DNA of 64,000 bases from Latrodectus hesperus (lineage: Eukaryota; Arthropoda; Arachnida; Araneae; Theridiidae): NCBI GenBank assembly GCA_037975125.1, contig CM075862.1, positions 18,839,338 to 18,903,337 of the forward strand. Reading direction: 5' to 3'. The position numbers were made by a program, and so were the translations under genes. Under the pieces are notes generated by a model, which was not told the DNA's origin, made no database searches, and was given only the letters and a program-made list of their open reading frames with translations. Below are positions 1-18,109 of the stretch, in pieces. Numbering within the stretch: position 1 is the stretch's first letter; the number at the start of each line of letters is the position of its first letter.

Positions 1-210
1 TGTACTTTCTCCCTATCTATCTATCCTGTCTTTGTCCCTTCCTTGTATGAATGAGGTGTGAATGGTTGCCTACCTTATAAACGGATTCCTATGGCATGTG
101 TGTACTAAAGAATTCGGACTCCACACCAAATATGGTTCAGTTGGAAAAGTGGAGCAGCGCACCCCATATTGCCAGCCTAACTGGCACACGACAACAGCAA
201 CAACTTCCAT
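1..210 (+). repeat. Non-LTR retroelement or SINE 3' tail fragment
   Basis: This stretch is much richer in G+C than its surroundings and ends in a short CAACAG/CAACAA-type tail near 190-206, a tail style also seen after the LINE fragment near 21620. The mid-part has phrases such as GGCATGTGTGTACTAAAG that I associate with dispersed spider repeats. It runs off the left edge of the window, so its 5' part is missing. No open frame was found. It could be the 3' UTR of a LINE or the LINE-derived tail of a SINE; the sequence alone does not decide. Confidence 0.45.
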
Positions 211-689
211 TTCATTAATGACAAAGCAGCGAAAGTGATCCTTTTAATTCTGTTTAAAGACTACATTTTAGTAATTTTCTTACTTTTCAATGCATATTTT
301 CATATTTTTTCTTCAACAAAGTACTTTAGTTCTGCCAACCATTTATCTGTTTGATTTGCAGATTGTAGCTCTACATCACTTTTTTCTTGTTCGATATGTG
401 AAGGCAATTTTTGTTGTAATCCGCTACATTTTCAATAATTTCCTATCCAATATTTCTTCTTTACATATTACATGGGAATTTATTTTAAAAAAATCCATAA
501 AAAATAATTTCATACAGTAAAAGGGTTCTTTGTCGGAATTCAAGCATGAGTGATTCATCTTCTCTCAAGTTACCTGGTAAATTACCTTGACTTTCTTCAG
601 TTATAATGACTTCTTTAATAAAGTGTACTTTAAAATACTCTGCATGTCATCTTTCCCTCAGGATTATTTCAAGCATTATTTGACATTTT

Positions 690-1290
690 CTTCTCGTTCA
701 AGCATTATTGCTTCTAGAATGTCATAAGGCCACTATAAATCCAACCTCATAATTACTCCTTAAAAAATACCAAATTTGTTCTTGAAGATGTTGATTTAAG
801 CCCAAATCCATGGGTTGTAAGACAAATTGCATTAGATGAGCAAAACACCACACTAATTGTTTCAAGATCCAAGGCTGCAATATGAGCCTTGCAGTTATCT
901 ACAATGAGAAGAACATTACGATTCCCCAGTAAGAAAACTTCAATCTAATTCTCTAGACCAATTTTCATAAGTGATCTGACTCTTCAAAGCTTTAATGTTA
1001 GGATAATATGCAGCAGTCAATTTTTGAACATTTTTGAAATATTTTGGTTTTTGGTATTTTAATATGAAAAGTAGAGCTTGTTTTCTATGAAAATAGAAAA
1101 TAAAGCTATCTTTGTTTCCATTTTTTATCTCCATTACATTTATTCCCTTTAAACAAAGATCGTAAAAAACCATCCTTTTTCTTAAGATGATAAAAAATCC
1201 TGTCTCGTCCCATTGGAAATATCTATTGGGTGTCACTCGGAAAATAATTATTTCAATATTCCTTCTTTCTGAAATTTTATTCATATTTCA
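690..1290 (-). pseudogene. Tigger/pogo transposase fossil
   Basis: Broken DDE transposase of the Tigger (pogo) branch of the Tc1/mariner superfamily, read on the minus strand. From the N-terminal side it shows WDETGFF (first catalytic Asp, about 1220-1205), a KPKYFKN block, NIKALKSQI and NWSRELD (940-1284 is one open frame). After a frame change it has NVLLIVDNCKAHI (about 915-877, second catalytic Asp), and after another the family hallmark LQPMDLG (800-820). These blocks stand in the order and spacing of Tigger catalytic domains. The N-terminal CENP-B-type DNA-binding domain and the C-terminal part are not recognisable. At least two frameshifts plus stops make it inactive. No terminal inverted repeats were found. 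Confidence 0.9.
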
Positions 1291-4200
1291 ACTTTTAAAA
1301 CACAATTTTCTACAACAAAAGTTCATGAATGTCATGTTTTCAGTTTTTAGAGCCAACCAACTCAGGATTTGAAATCTTAATGACATTACCATAAACAGGA
1401 ATGTTCATTCCTCTCATTTTATTCAGTCAAAAAAAGCAAAATATCCTTCAGTTCAGAATCCAGTTTAGCATATTCTGAATATTGTACAATTTTGTATGAC
1501 GTCATAATTGTATTATTTTGTAAGTCTCAACTAAAGTTTAGACTGGTGAAAATTGAATTAGTAAATTTTAACCCTAAATAACTAAGTTTGAATTTATAAT
1601 AATAATTTTAATAAATAATAATTTTTTTTTAAATTTTCAACATTTTCAAAATTAAATATAACTATCGGAATATTCTCATCTTAAGGTATCTATTATTTTT
1701 TACTTCTTAATTTTTTTAAAAATTGTTTTAAATATTTTATGGCTGTTTTTCATCATAAAACAGGGCTCATTGTTAAAAATTTTTATTAACCTTGGAACCA
1801 ATAGTGTATAAGATTTGTAACAGTCTAGACATTTTAAATGAAGGGTAACGGCTGAACAAATCTACATACCTGTGAATTATAAATGCTTAGAAATTTGCTT
1901 GGACACTTTTTAATTAGTATATTAGTAAATTTAATCAAGAGTTTGGAAGAAATAGCCTCTAACTATAGAAATAGTAAAACAACATCTGCAGTATTTTTCT
2001 TAGTTTCTAAGCCTGAAATGTTACAAAAAAGATTGATTATTAGTACACATGGTTTATGGTAACTTCTAGACATAAATGGAACACTATCATCTTTATTCCT
2101 ATGTTCTCTTATTGTTCTAAATTTATCATTTACATATGCATCACAAGTGATAAAATTTAAATCCTACTAACTAAAAACTTGCTTTTATGAGTTTCAAACC
2201 GTCTAATTAAAGTCATGCTCAAATATGTAGGGGTGATATTCATTTTTTATCAGTAGATATATATTTTTTTCTCATGAGTTTCTTGGTGGAAAATACGATT
2301 ATTTACAATGGCTGCAATCCATGTTATGTCAGTGATATGATAGAAAAACCTTTATCTTCTTGTTTTGATGATCATACTGTGGCTTACAAGGACAGATTTG
2401 GAATTTAACAGAATTCTTCAACATTTAACTAGTATTTTAGAATTATATCGATTGAAGTTAACGATAATCTACAGCTATCTTATCTCCTATAGAGAAGTCT
2501 CCTTAAAACTGCTCAAATTAGCATTTCGTTAGTCAGTGAAATAATATGCTATTTTGGGAATAGTTAATATGAGCAGTTGGGAATAACTATATAATTAAAA
2601 TTATAAACCTATTTAATGACAAACTGTACATCTCATAATACTCAAACCAGAATTTACTGTAAAAAATGTATATGTATTAGCAATTTAATAGTTTACCTGA
2701 TTCCTAATAGATAATTCTACGTCATGGATATTATAGTAATTTTTGTTTAGTAATAAATAACTGTATTCTAGAATTATCCTTGCAGTTTCGTAAATTTTAA
2801 AGAAAATATCATTCTCAAATTTTAAGGGAACTCAATACTGAATACTCTAAATCTTTAAAAATAAAAAAGGTTCTCATTTGTTTCATATTTATATATGAAA
2901 TTTTAATAAAATTAATAAATTATTTTACATTGTAATCATAAAATAATATGTGGATCAAAATACAAATGGTATTTTTCTGATGAAATTATTTTAAAAAAAT
3001 TTTATGTATAAATTAGATTATATTTACAATTACCAATTTAAAATAAAATGTTATGAAATATAAACTTGTGTTTAAAATTAAAATATAATTTAAAAAGCGC
3101 AGGAATGTAAAAGCAATTTTATCTGCATTTGGAACAATAGATAATCTAGTACATGAAGAATTCTAAATGTATATAACTATGAAAAATATAAGTTTAAAGT
3201 AGCTATGACGCATATATTTTATCTTGAAATACACTTACAGAATAATTCTCATGAATATACGGAATTTTTCTTTTGAAATACTCTTTCAAAATAATATCTC
3301 ATAAAAAAGTATTAATTTTCATTTTATTCACTGAGAATATTTTTGTTTTAACAAACAGAGGATAAGAAAACTGTGGAAAAAGTTTGAAAAGTATATTATT
3401 TTCCCTTAAATAATCCTCTAATTTACCTTGACTATTACAAAATGAAATGAAGTAAACATGAACTGTGTTTTGAGTATTATCATGCAAATTATAAATTTTA
3501 TAAATGCTTAAAAACAGTTATCTTTTAAGTAATAATAAACAAATTTCTATAAAAATTGTATAAATTTCTTTTTAAGAAATAACTTTGAAATTTCAAAAAG
3601 AAAAAAAAAATCTTTATATTGGAATATTTAAATAAATTTTTAAGCAAGAATTACAAAGATACGAAGCTTTGAAATATATAAAAAGATAAATTCAATTTTA
3701 CATAAACTAATGTCATATTTTATTTTCCTTTCTGATTTATTTCAAGTTGAAAAAAATTCTTGACCACATACTACATTGTTGATTGAATTTATTATGGGAG
3801 TAACTGAAAATTCTTTCAAGCAAGTAAGCACATTCAATGAATTAAAAATGAGTTTAAATTTTTGAAGCGTTAGAAAATTTCCTAAAAAATATAACCTACG
3901 AATATCAATAATATGGTAAATGGAAGGAAAACAAACTATAAAATACAAAATATTAATATCAAAGAGCAACATGTTTTACTTGGCTCATTCTTATTAGTCA
4001 TATGCAATAAAATGTTGTTGAATATGCATGAACTCATGAAATGTAAAATTTAAATATTTAAAGAAAATTTATAGAGAAATGTTTTGAAAATCATCGCTAT
4101 GAAATACCTCTATAAATTTAGACTCTTTTTCATCATGTATTAAAATGTTATAGAGTATATTTCTAAGTTTTAGCAAAATAAAAAATAATAATAATAATAA

Positions 4201-5790
4201 AAAAAAACAAAAAAACAAACAAACATAGATTCTATCCATCCAATCTTAATCATATAATGATTGGCATATTGTATAACTTTCTAGTATTGCCAACAGTATT
4301 TGGAATTTTAAGATTAATCATATACTTTGGTATCATTTAATAGCAGAAAATACATTTGAAAGAAATTTTAGCACATTTGATACAAAGATTGTAAATGTCA
4401 TGTTTGATTTGAATCGATCATTCAGTTAGTTTTATAAGTATTCTTGTATTTCATTGTCAAAATACATTTATCAACATACATCATTTTCAAATATATTTTG
4501 CAAAATTAAAAAGAAAAAAATTGTTAATTAGCATAAATATACTGTAAAAGCCATAATTTAAATAAAATGATTATAATATAAATTTGCTGTAAAGAATAAA
4601 TTTAATATTTTAAACTTAAAGATTTTCTATGCACTTTAATCTCGTCTTTACTAAAACAACTTTTTTTAATATTTTACACAACATTTCAAATATTTTTTTT
4701 AGTTTTCCTTTCTTAATTTTTTAATTTTTCTTCTTTTCTCTGTTTCCATACCTTTGTTTGTTCCACAGAATTAATGTAAAATAGAGTAAATGAGAAAGTA
4801 ATCAGAGTAGAGAAAGTATTTCATCTCATGGGGCTCATTTTTTGTCTCCTAATCTTGTTTATTATGTGTCGTCAGCTTCCCAAATGAATTCCCAGAAGAA
4901 GAAACTAGAAAAAAAAATTTATACTTCGGATAAAAAATATCTCTTGGAGAAATGGAACTTTGTGATTAGAGAAAAAATATCAATCAGAACTAGAAAAAAA
5001 AAACATTTAGTCTAAGAAAGAAAAAGTTTTTAACCAGAGCTACATATGTTTGTGGGATTACAATCTCTTGTAATCTTCTGATTGCGTTTTCGATTCCCAA
5101 AAGTCTTAAGTTAAATATTATATTATCCAAAGAATCTGAGATTTTGGAAAAACAGAAATTGGTGTTAAAGTAAATGTGAAATGTTCATTTTAAGATTATT
5201 TGTGAGATTTTGTAAAAGAAATAATACTTTGATTGACTTATGTTGTTTTGTGTCTACAAAATTGTGTGTTTGTTAAAAATGCCTTAATCATGTAATCCTT
5301 TGTTAATAATCATTTTTTAAATTTTATATGGCATTTCGATATCTTAAATAATTACATTACATGCAATAAAATGTTTCGTATTTATTATCTCACGCCATAA
5401 TATAAACGATAATACGCTAAAGTATTACCATCACATCTATCAACTCATTAAATAAGCACAAAACCAAAGTAAGTTACCGTTTTTTAAATAATTTTAGCAC
5501 TGTAGTTTTTATTATTCCCACATGACATTGAAATCCTTCCCAATTATTCATTTCTTACGTTATGATACTCTTTCAAAATTTGATTAGGATCATTTTTAAT
5601 GTAATTCTGTTTTAAATTTAAGATAATTTGATAATTACATAAAAAAATTCTTCTGACAGAGTAAAATACTTACCTTTCAGAAATTTTAACTTGCATAATA
5701 TGGTTTTTTACTTTTTACCTAAATTTAAAAAAATTTTTATGTTCATCAAGATCAAATTTTTTGTGGTTTATATCTACGTGTATAAATATA
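1291..5790. other. AT-rich DNA without recognised features
   Basis: About 4.5 kb of AT-rich sequence with poly-A and poly-T runs. Open frames are short and of low complexity, as expected by chance at this composition. A palindromic CRE octamer TGACGTCA, inside the 12-mer TATGACGTCATA, lies at 1497-1504; it is the only short motif of note. Short (AAT)n and (A/C) simple sequence lies near 4180-4225. Confidence 0.6.
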
Positions 5791-6990
5791 CAGTATGTCC
5801 ACTAAAGTCCCTTGCCCTCCTCTTAACTTCAAAACGGTTGCTACTATATTTATAAAAGTGGTGTCTACGTATAGTAAAGTAGCCATGCGCTACTGAATGA
5901 AACAGACTACTGCACCACCTGATGAAAAACTGCAGAGTTAGCATTCCTATCTCGAAAACGGAACGAGATAGAGAGAAAACGTGATTTACAAAGTTGTAGA
6001 GCATCCTCGATTTAGAACGAAATGATACCTTGTAGGCATTAATGCAGAGAATACAACGGTTAAAACACGTATTTGTTGTTTCGTGCTGTGACGTGACAAA
6101 ACGATCTAAGAAAGAAAATAAAAACAAATAGTTATAACAATATACTTTATTTTAGATGTTCAAACTTCTCACCGTCAACTGCAATACACATTTGGATCCT
6201 CGTGTGAAGGTCACGTTGCACACGTTGGAGCACGCTACCGTAATGCGTCGCTTAAGGTCCTGCATTTTTTGTGGAGGGGTCGCACACACCTGCTGTTTCA
6301 AGTATCCCCACAGGAAAAGGTCCAGTGGAGTCATATCATGAGAACGTGGAGGCCACTCTTCGAAACCGCCATACCCTAGTATTTGGTTGCCAAATTCCTT
6401 GACACTGCTTCAATGGAGATGTCTTGTGAGCAGGCGCGCCATCATGTTGAAACCATAGATTCTTAATATTAAACAACGGCAGGTTCTCCACAGAATCGGT
6501 TATTACCTTCTGTAGCAATTGTAAATATCGTGCACCCGTAAATATTGCCATTGTAAAATATTGTGCCTATCAGCTTGTTATTGTAAACTGTGCACCAAAC
6601 GTTAATAGCATACCGCATTTGAGTCGAACGTCGACGAAACAAGAATTTCCAGCTCCCAGTAATTGCCTCCCGTGCCATTGCTCACGTACGATGTGCCACA
6701 TCACAGCACGAGACAACAAATGATCCCAGTAATGAGTGCTTTGCCTATTGCACATGTCATTCCGTGAAAAGCATGCCTCATCCGTCCACATTATATCTGC
6801 CAAGAATGTTGGCTGGACCTGTATTTTATTCATGACGAAGTTACACAATGCATAGCGTCGCTCGGCATCCCCGTCCACTAAAACCTATTCATGCGTTGGT
6901 CAGTATGGATGAGGACCTGAACTCAAAGACAGGATACATACAAGTTAGCATTTTGCGAAACGTAACATTTGCTATAAGCATACAAAGTTC
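5791..6990 (-). mobile_element. Truncated mariner-type DNA transposon
   Basis: One end is clear: CAGTATGTCC begins at 5791 directly after a TA, as expected for a TA-targeting Tc1/mariner element. About 350 bp of terminal non-coding sequence (5791-6147) follows, then transposase remains on the minus strand up to about 6920. The other end is missing: sequence similarity stops shortly before the (AT)n array at 6997, and neither the N-terminal helix-turn-helix nor a second terminal repeat is seen. The element was therefore truncated at or near the microsatellite. Its G+C content is visibly higher than the flanks, suggesting a fairly recent arrival. Confidence 0.8.
6148..6920 (-). pseudogene. Mariner-type DDE transposase, broken
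   Basis: Transposase gene of the IS630-Tc1-mariner superfamily, in the group whose N-terminus carries a DUF4817-type helix-turn-helix. In order on the minus strand: HPY and [14 protein letters not shown] (about 6920-6840), IMWTDEACF with the first catalytic Asp (near 6790), FQHDGAPAH with the second (near 6440), and MTPLDLFLWGYLK with the third acidic residue (near 6330). A C-terminal VDGEKFEHLK ends at TAA 6148-6150. The blocks fall in several frames, and stops interrupt the HPY region, so it is a pseudogene. The first third, including the DNA-binding domain, is absent. The 117-codon frame at 5774-6127 is the non-coding end of the element, not a gene. Confidence 0.88.
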
Positions 6991-6993
6991 AAA

Positions 6994-6996
<3 letters not shown>

Positions 6997-7059
<63 letters not shown>

Positions 7060-7066
7060 TATATAT

Positions 7067-7127
<61 letters not shown>
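6997..7127. repeat. (AT)n microsatellite, interrupted
   Basis: Alternating AT over about 130 bp with two breaks (AAATA near 7055 and AATAAT near 7068). It abuts the truncated side of the mariner element. Long YIYIYI open frames on both strands here are artefacts of the dinucleotide repeat. Confidence 0.97.
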
Positions 7128-10967
<3,840 letters not shown>

Positions 10968-11043
10968 CGCCGATAGATAGCGCAGTAATAAACATAAAAT
11001 CATTTGATATGCTTTATAAATGTTAAATAATAATAATATAGCA

Positions 11044-11315
11044 TTACAACTGTTCAATATGCCCCCCTTCATTTTCAACAATGTGCTCTAATCGCAGTGA
11101 ATAGAAGACTGGATTGGCTTTCGTCCTCTAAAGGGAAGAATTGCAAGTTGTCCAGTTCTTTCAAATTTCTGCATCATCTTGCGTAACGCACATGGAGACA
11201 TTGGACCTCTTCGTATCTGCTTCATACGGCGAAATTCTTTTACAGTCTCAACGGAGTTCTGCTGGTTCTGGTAGAACAATTTTATAAGTAGCGCTTTTTC
11301 TTGCAAAGAAGACAT
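11044..11315 (-). pseudogene. Transposase N-terminus fused to its C-terminus
   Basis: The 75-codon frame 11088-11315 starts MSSLQEKALLIKLFYQN and continues through ALRKMMQKFERTGQL to a GRKPI linker. This is the helix-turn-helix start (DUF4817-like) of the mariner-type transposases common in arthropods. It stops at IHCD. In the overlapping frame the sequence continues as HIVENEGGHIEQL and stops at 11044-11046; that motif is the usual extreme C-terminus of the same family. Some 250-300 residues with the DDE catalytic core are therefore absent. A product could at most bind the repeats; whether it is made is unknown. Its start codon context was not used to choose the start, which is simply the first ATG. 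Confidence 0.85.
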
Positions 11316-11463
11316 GATGTGCAGAGAAGTAACTAATGCTCGTTCAGAATCCGCCTTCTTTTTAAGATAATGCTAATAGGCATGCGCTGCAAAGCAAAGG
11401 ACTTTTCATATTTTCAATATATGCAAATAAGTACCATTAGTATATATATTAGTATTAGTATAT

Positions 11464-11767
<304 letters not shown>

Positions 11768-11850
11768 TATAAAAATTAATTATAAAATAGGTAATATATT
11801 TTTATTTAAAATATAAAATATTATTTCGAAAATAGCAAGATTCATTTCAA

Positions 11851-12095
11851 CCTCATCATTCATATATCCTTATGAACGAGACATAATTATGTCTGGCTGT
11901 ATGTTCTATTATTATGAACGTCTGGAATTCTGCACTTATGTCTCACATACTTAATGTAATAGCATCATCATTAAACTTTTGAATCATTTATAGAGATAAG
12001 TAATGGTAAAATTTAATTTCTGTCCAACTACTCGTTATATTTAATCTGAGATATTTTTAAGTGTGTAGAAAACTGACTGCATAGTTTAAATTGGA
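11851..12095 (+). repeat. Old dispersed repeat, family 1, copy 1
   Basis: This stretch aligns by eye with 17181-17425 in the same orientation. Shared blocks include ATTATGTCTGG / AATATGTCTGG, TCTGCACTT / TTTGCACTT, TAATGTAATAGC / ATTGTAGTGTC and TTTTGAATCAT / TTTCGAATCAT in the same order and spacing. Similarity is roughly 65-75 %, so the repeat is old. No coding content or terminal structure was seen. Confidence 0.6.
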
Positions 12096-13697
<1,602 letters not shown>

Positions 13698-13739
13698 GTC
13701 AATACATCTTTGTTAAGTATGGTGTTGAACTAACTTTTC

Positions 13740-14580
13740 TATGTAATACAACATATATTCATTTAGGAATCGGCTAATACGCGTGCCGAATAATTCAACA
13801 TTATTCATGAACATGTTGGGAAAGTATTGGAAGAGATGCCGGAGGAATCTATTTAAATTTGTCTATGACGCTTTAAAATATACCATTAGAGCTAAAATAA
13901 GTTTTGGTGGGATAGTTGTGGTGGACAAAATATATGTTTAACTTCACATTCGTGTTCATTAAATCATGATTGAATAAGTCGCACAGCTTGACTATTCATT
14001 TAACGTTCCTCGAAAATTCCATATATGGCAGGAAAGAGTATTTGCATTAGAGAAAGGATTTGATCCATAACTTTTTCTTTCTCAATAATCCTTCTTTCAT
14101 GGTTATGAATGGTCCTGCAGAATACTATGACATAGCTGCCTATATCATGGCAGATCCACTTCCATGCTTGTTAGTTTTAAGGAGACAATCAGATAATGCG
14201 CTTATGGAAAAGGCCTCCAAATTTGCAGTGATACATTTGTAAGGAAAAGTGTCATCCGTGAGTTGTCAGACCATACTGTTTCCTTCCATTCATCGACCAA
14301 GTATCTTAAATGTAAAATCCTTGACAACGTGTGACAAATGACTCGGAAATCGATTCTCTGCCATTAATGCTTTCTTAATGAAGTGTAATTATTGACACTA
14401 GAGAATCCAAACATTGATTGTGTTCAGCAATTAATTTTTCAGCAGCTGTTTCCGTTTACATATTACAATCCACTTATACAACCACCTGTCTTTTTCACTG
14501 ATCTTCTCTTTTCCTTCATTACTTTTAATTACCAGACTTGTCTCATCATCCTGTGTTTTTGTTGTCATGATTTAAGACAC
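13740..14580 (-). pseudogene. Tc1-family transposase fossil
   Basis: Decayed Tc1-like transposase on the minus strand, hidden from simple ORF calling by many frameshifts and stops. From the N-terminal side: a basic segment KISEKDRW and AEHNQCLDSLVSI (about 14510-14400; counterpart of the linker after the paired-type DNA-binding domain), then WKETVWSDNS with the first catalytic Asp (about 14290-14260) and IWRPFP (about 14210). MSWYSAGPFITM (about 14130-14095) follows, then VRLIQS, FNEHECEVKH and a degraded PPQLSHQNL (about 14000-13900), which match the VQSWFEEHEDEVKHLPWPAQSPDLN zone. The order and spacing fit a nearly full-length gene. The catalytic SPDLN motif is mutated. Terminal inverted repeats were not identified. 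Confidence 0.85.
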
Positions 14581-14599
14581 TTTAACTTTAGAAATACCC

Positions 14600-16210
14600 C
14601 ATAAAATTCGAAAATTTCTATTTTTCTATGTTATTTTAAAATAGGATTCTTATTGGTAAATTTCAAATCTGTTTGTTACGAAAACGTTATTGTATTACAG
14701 TTAAAAATATGGTTAAAGCATGATGACATTTTCCAGCTTTTACTGTTGGCTTTTTGCAATGTAGCTTCATCTCGTTATTTAACATAGTTGGATCATAAAG
14801 TTTACAATTACTGAGAGTTTACAAGTATTTTGAATATTGCAAATATAAATTTGAATATGTGAGGACCTTAAAATTTGGAGCACGTCTGCAACATACAAAT
14901 TATTGATTGTTAATTCTTACTATTACGTTCCATACAGATATAACCTTTTGAGCATTTTTGGAAACACATCCCCTAAAATAGATACATTTTATATTATTAT
15001 ATTGTTTGGTACTGAGTGAAAAAAATAAGAAATTATTGCATACGCAAAAAAGATACAATTGAAAATAAATGAAATTAGAAGAACATATATAGCAAAAGCT
15101 TTATAAAAGTTCAATAAATTACTGGAAGTTTTATTTTGTGTTTACCTCTCGACATCAATGTACATCAATATATTTATGGAGTACTTTAAAAACATGTAAT
15201 CAATATTAAGATCGGTTTTATGCGGAGAAGCAGGTGACTTAGGAAAAACCCGGAAGTAACAAAAATGGCTGCAAATAAACCAAAGGCTTAATGCAACCAT
15301 TGTCTTTCTCTTGGTTTATTTTGGTACATCTGAAAAATACTTTTTTCCAATTTTAAAATTTTATTAAACAATTCAACTTGATAAATTGAGTACATATTTA
15401 GTTTAATGTATACTTAAAAGCGTGTTAAAAGAAATTTTCCGTATTGTACAAAGTATTTGCGATGCATCTTTTTCGGAATGAAAACTACCCGATCGTGATC
15501 GGAAATAAGCAATGTTCAACGATCCCTCTTAAAGGAACACATTTATGTCTAGAAATTGAGAAAATTAACACTTCTTAAACATTGGTACCTAAATAGATGA
15601 AAAATGTATCGACATAGAGAAAAATTAACTTTTGGCTTGTGAATCTGAATAGAAATAGTAGCACCTTGTAAATCTTGAAAAATACAATATTTTTAAATTT
15701 ATAAAAATGACTTAGTTGCTTCAATGCAATGAAGATTTCCACCACTCAACTCTGAAAGGCCAAATAATGTTCTCCAAAGAAAGCGTAGAATAAAAATAAA
15801 TTTTAGAGAACTCCGATTCCAATATTTTTATAATTTAAAAAAATATGATCGATTCGTATTGACCAAAATTTAATTATAATCAAGATATTTAGTTTCTAAT
15901 GAGATACATTTTATTACAGTTGTTGAAATATGTTTTTTTTTATAAAGATTGATTCAAAATAAATTTTGTTCGAAAATGATGCATCTATGTAATATCTGAA
16001 AATTGTTAGCTTTCTATCATAAATTCGAAAACTCCTCACAAGACGTAAAATGCTATAAAGTATATCAAATTTTGGAGTTTCCGTTTTTAAGCTTATAACT
16101 CATATAAAAGTTAATAAATAAAACAATTATTTTCTAAGTGCTGTTTTTAACGAAACAGATTTTTTTTATTTGCATAATATTTACATATCTTTAATCTTTT
16201 CCTTTGCATG
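14600..16210. other. AT-rich DNA without recognised features
   Basis: About 1.6 kb without a recognised element. 15210-15330 and 15460-15560 have somewhat higher G+C (for example GCGGAGAAGCAGGTGACTTA) and may be further degraded repeats, but no family could be named. Confidence 0.55.
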
Positions 16211-16328
<118 letters not shown>

Positions 16329-16371
16329 AACTTATTCTAATTCTCTTTTTCAGATATAGAAGAGGAAAAAT

Positions 16372-16551
16372 TCAAACTGTTAATCTAAATAGATTTGCAC
16401 AACTCAAACTAAAGAAAGTTTTTTCGAGAATTCAATAATCATTTATTTTTTGAGGTTTAGATTTCAACTGGTATGTTAACAAAATATCTTTAGATAGTTC
16501 CTGGAAATAAAATATTAGAATACATCTTAAATTGTAAATTGATCTCTTTGA
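16372..16551 (+). repeat. Old dispersed repeat, family 2, copy 1
   Basis: This stretch aligns by eye with 25919-26099 in the same orientation. Shared blocks in order are GTTAATCT / GATTAATCT, CTCAAACTA / GTCAAACTA, TTCAATAATCAT / CTCAATAATCAT, AGATTTCA, TAGAAT and ATCTTAAATT. Similarity is about 70-75 %. No coding content is seen. Confidence 0.6.
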
Positions 16552-16826
16552 AAGTTAAACTTTATTTTGAATTTTATTGCCAATTGCCAAAAAGTAACAA
16601 AATTTATTTTTACAAATGATAAGATATAATACAGATTAAGTCTTAAAAACTAAAAATGAATGCATTCATTTTTACAATATTTAATATATGAAATTATTCT
16701 TACGATTAATTTATTTTAAATAGGTTATTATATGCTTATAAAGGTAATTTTAATGCTATGTGGATAAAAAGTTAGAAACACTAATAAATTAGTTATCTTT
16801 CTAGTATTAGATTTTTCATGATTAAA

Positions 16827-16980
16827 TTGCCGAGCTGGCAGCCGAATGATTAGCGCTCTTGCCTTCGGTTCAACATTTCGTGGGCTCGAATCCCACCTTG
16901 AGCATGGATGTTTGTAGAGGATCGGAATCCACTTTAAACCGTAGGTCCTGGTCTAATTAGCTCTCGTGCGCCAAAAAAAA
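16827..16980 (+). repeat. tRNA-derived SINE
   Basis: A G+C-rich block with an internal RNA polymerase III promoter layout. A box A-like TGGCAGCCGAATGATTAGCG starts near 16835, and a box B-like GGGCTCGAATCCC near 16880 has the flanking stem pairing of a T-arm (GTGGG...CCCAC). The region after it (GATCGGAATCC, GTAGGTCCTGG) is non-tRNA body. It is not an intact tRNA gene because no full cloverleaf can be drawn. Family membership is unknown. Confidence 0.75.
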
Positions 16981-17180
16981 TTACTATTGAGAGCCAAAGA
17001 AACTAGTCTTTATAAAATTAAATTTTAAGTTAATAGAATGAATTATATCATTATTTGAATAAAATGAGTAAGTTGCTCTTTTATAAAAAAACAATTGTTG
17101 AAAAAACTTATATTTCCTCATTTTCTCAGAGTGTACAAAATTATATTTTTATAAAAATTGGAATCATAAACTTGAAAGTG

Positions 17181-17425
17181 TTCTCATACCCTAAACTTAA
17201 ATATGTCTGGTCATATCTTATTATTCTCTAATTAAATGTCTGAGATTTTGCACTTTTGTTCTAAGTACCCATTGTAGTGTCTTGTAACGCAAAGCTTTCG
17301 AATCATACTTAAGGGAAAGATTTGATTAAAGATGATTTCAATCTACATACTAATTTCAAATGAGGAAATTCTCTGCAAGTGTTGAGAAAACTTAATTTGT
17401 AATTCAAATTAGAGTTTGTGTACAT
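17181..17425 (+). repeat. Old dispersed repeat, family 1, copy 2
   Basis: Partner of 11851-12095; see that entry for the shared blocks. It lies about 200 bp downstream of the SINE, in the same orientation as copy 1. Confidence 0.6.
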
Positions 17426-18109
17426 AATATTTCAGAAGTTGGTGCTAACTTGTTTAAATAGTTAGACAAAATAATATCTTTTAAAGAAAATCAATTTATC
17501 AAACATGTTTAATATCGTCAATTATGAAGAAATAAAGTATAATTACTTAGATGTTAGAAATATTTTGTTTTTAATTCTTATTCTTTATTAATATTGTAAT
17601 CTTAGTATTACATAATACTTAAATGCTCTCTATAAATAATTATGACACATTACAAAAAATTGGAATAAATATCATAATATTTTTTTCCAAGATTTAATTT
17701 TAGTGTTATATATTGTGTAAAATAAATTCTAAAGAAAATAATTTCGCTTAATTTAATATTTATTTTAAACAAGATTTTATGCGCATGAAATTTTGTTTAC
17801 AAATGTTAGAAATAAATTTACAAATGAATTAATGAAAACCTACCTATTTTAATGTTTAAATTTTAATAGGATATATTGATATATATTATTTGAAATTTTA
17901 CAAATCCTGTTAAATTTATGTATTTATTTATTTGGTTTACACGTAACATTTTGTGCGGTTCTTGCAGGTTTGGATTTGTATTTGGATATGGAATTGAACC
18001 TGGATTTAATTTTAATTTTGATTACTATAAATTAAATGTATTTTGGCAACATTGGGTTTTGGCTTATATATTTTAGCTTGACTTTTAATTCTCTTTTATC
18101 GTAGTTTGA

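Noticed and set aside
940..1284. A host protein of 114 residues
   Set aside because: It contains the DETG and KPKYFKN blocks of a Tigger transposase and is flanked by further blocks in other frames.
5774..6127. 117-codon minus-strand frame after the mariner transposase
   Set aside because: It lies in the non-coding terminal region of the transposon, downstream of the transposase stop at 6148, and starts before the element end at 5791.
6156..6341. Plus-strand 61-codon frame
   Set aside because: Antisense shadow of the transposase WGYLK region.
14060..14242. Plus-strand 60-codon frame in the Tc1 fossil
   Set aside because: Antisense shadow of the decayed minus-strand Tc1 transposase.
16827..16900. 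Functional tRNA gene
   Set aside because: Boxes A and B are present but no complete cloverleaf with acceptor stem can be formed; the following body is SINE-like.
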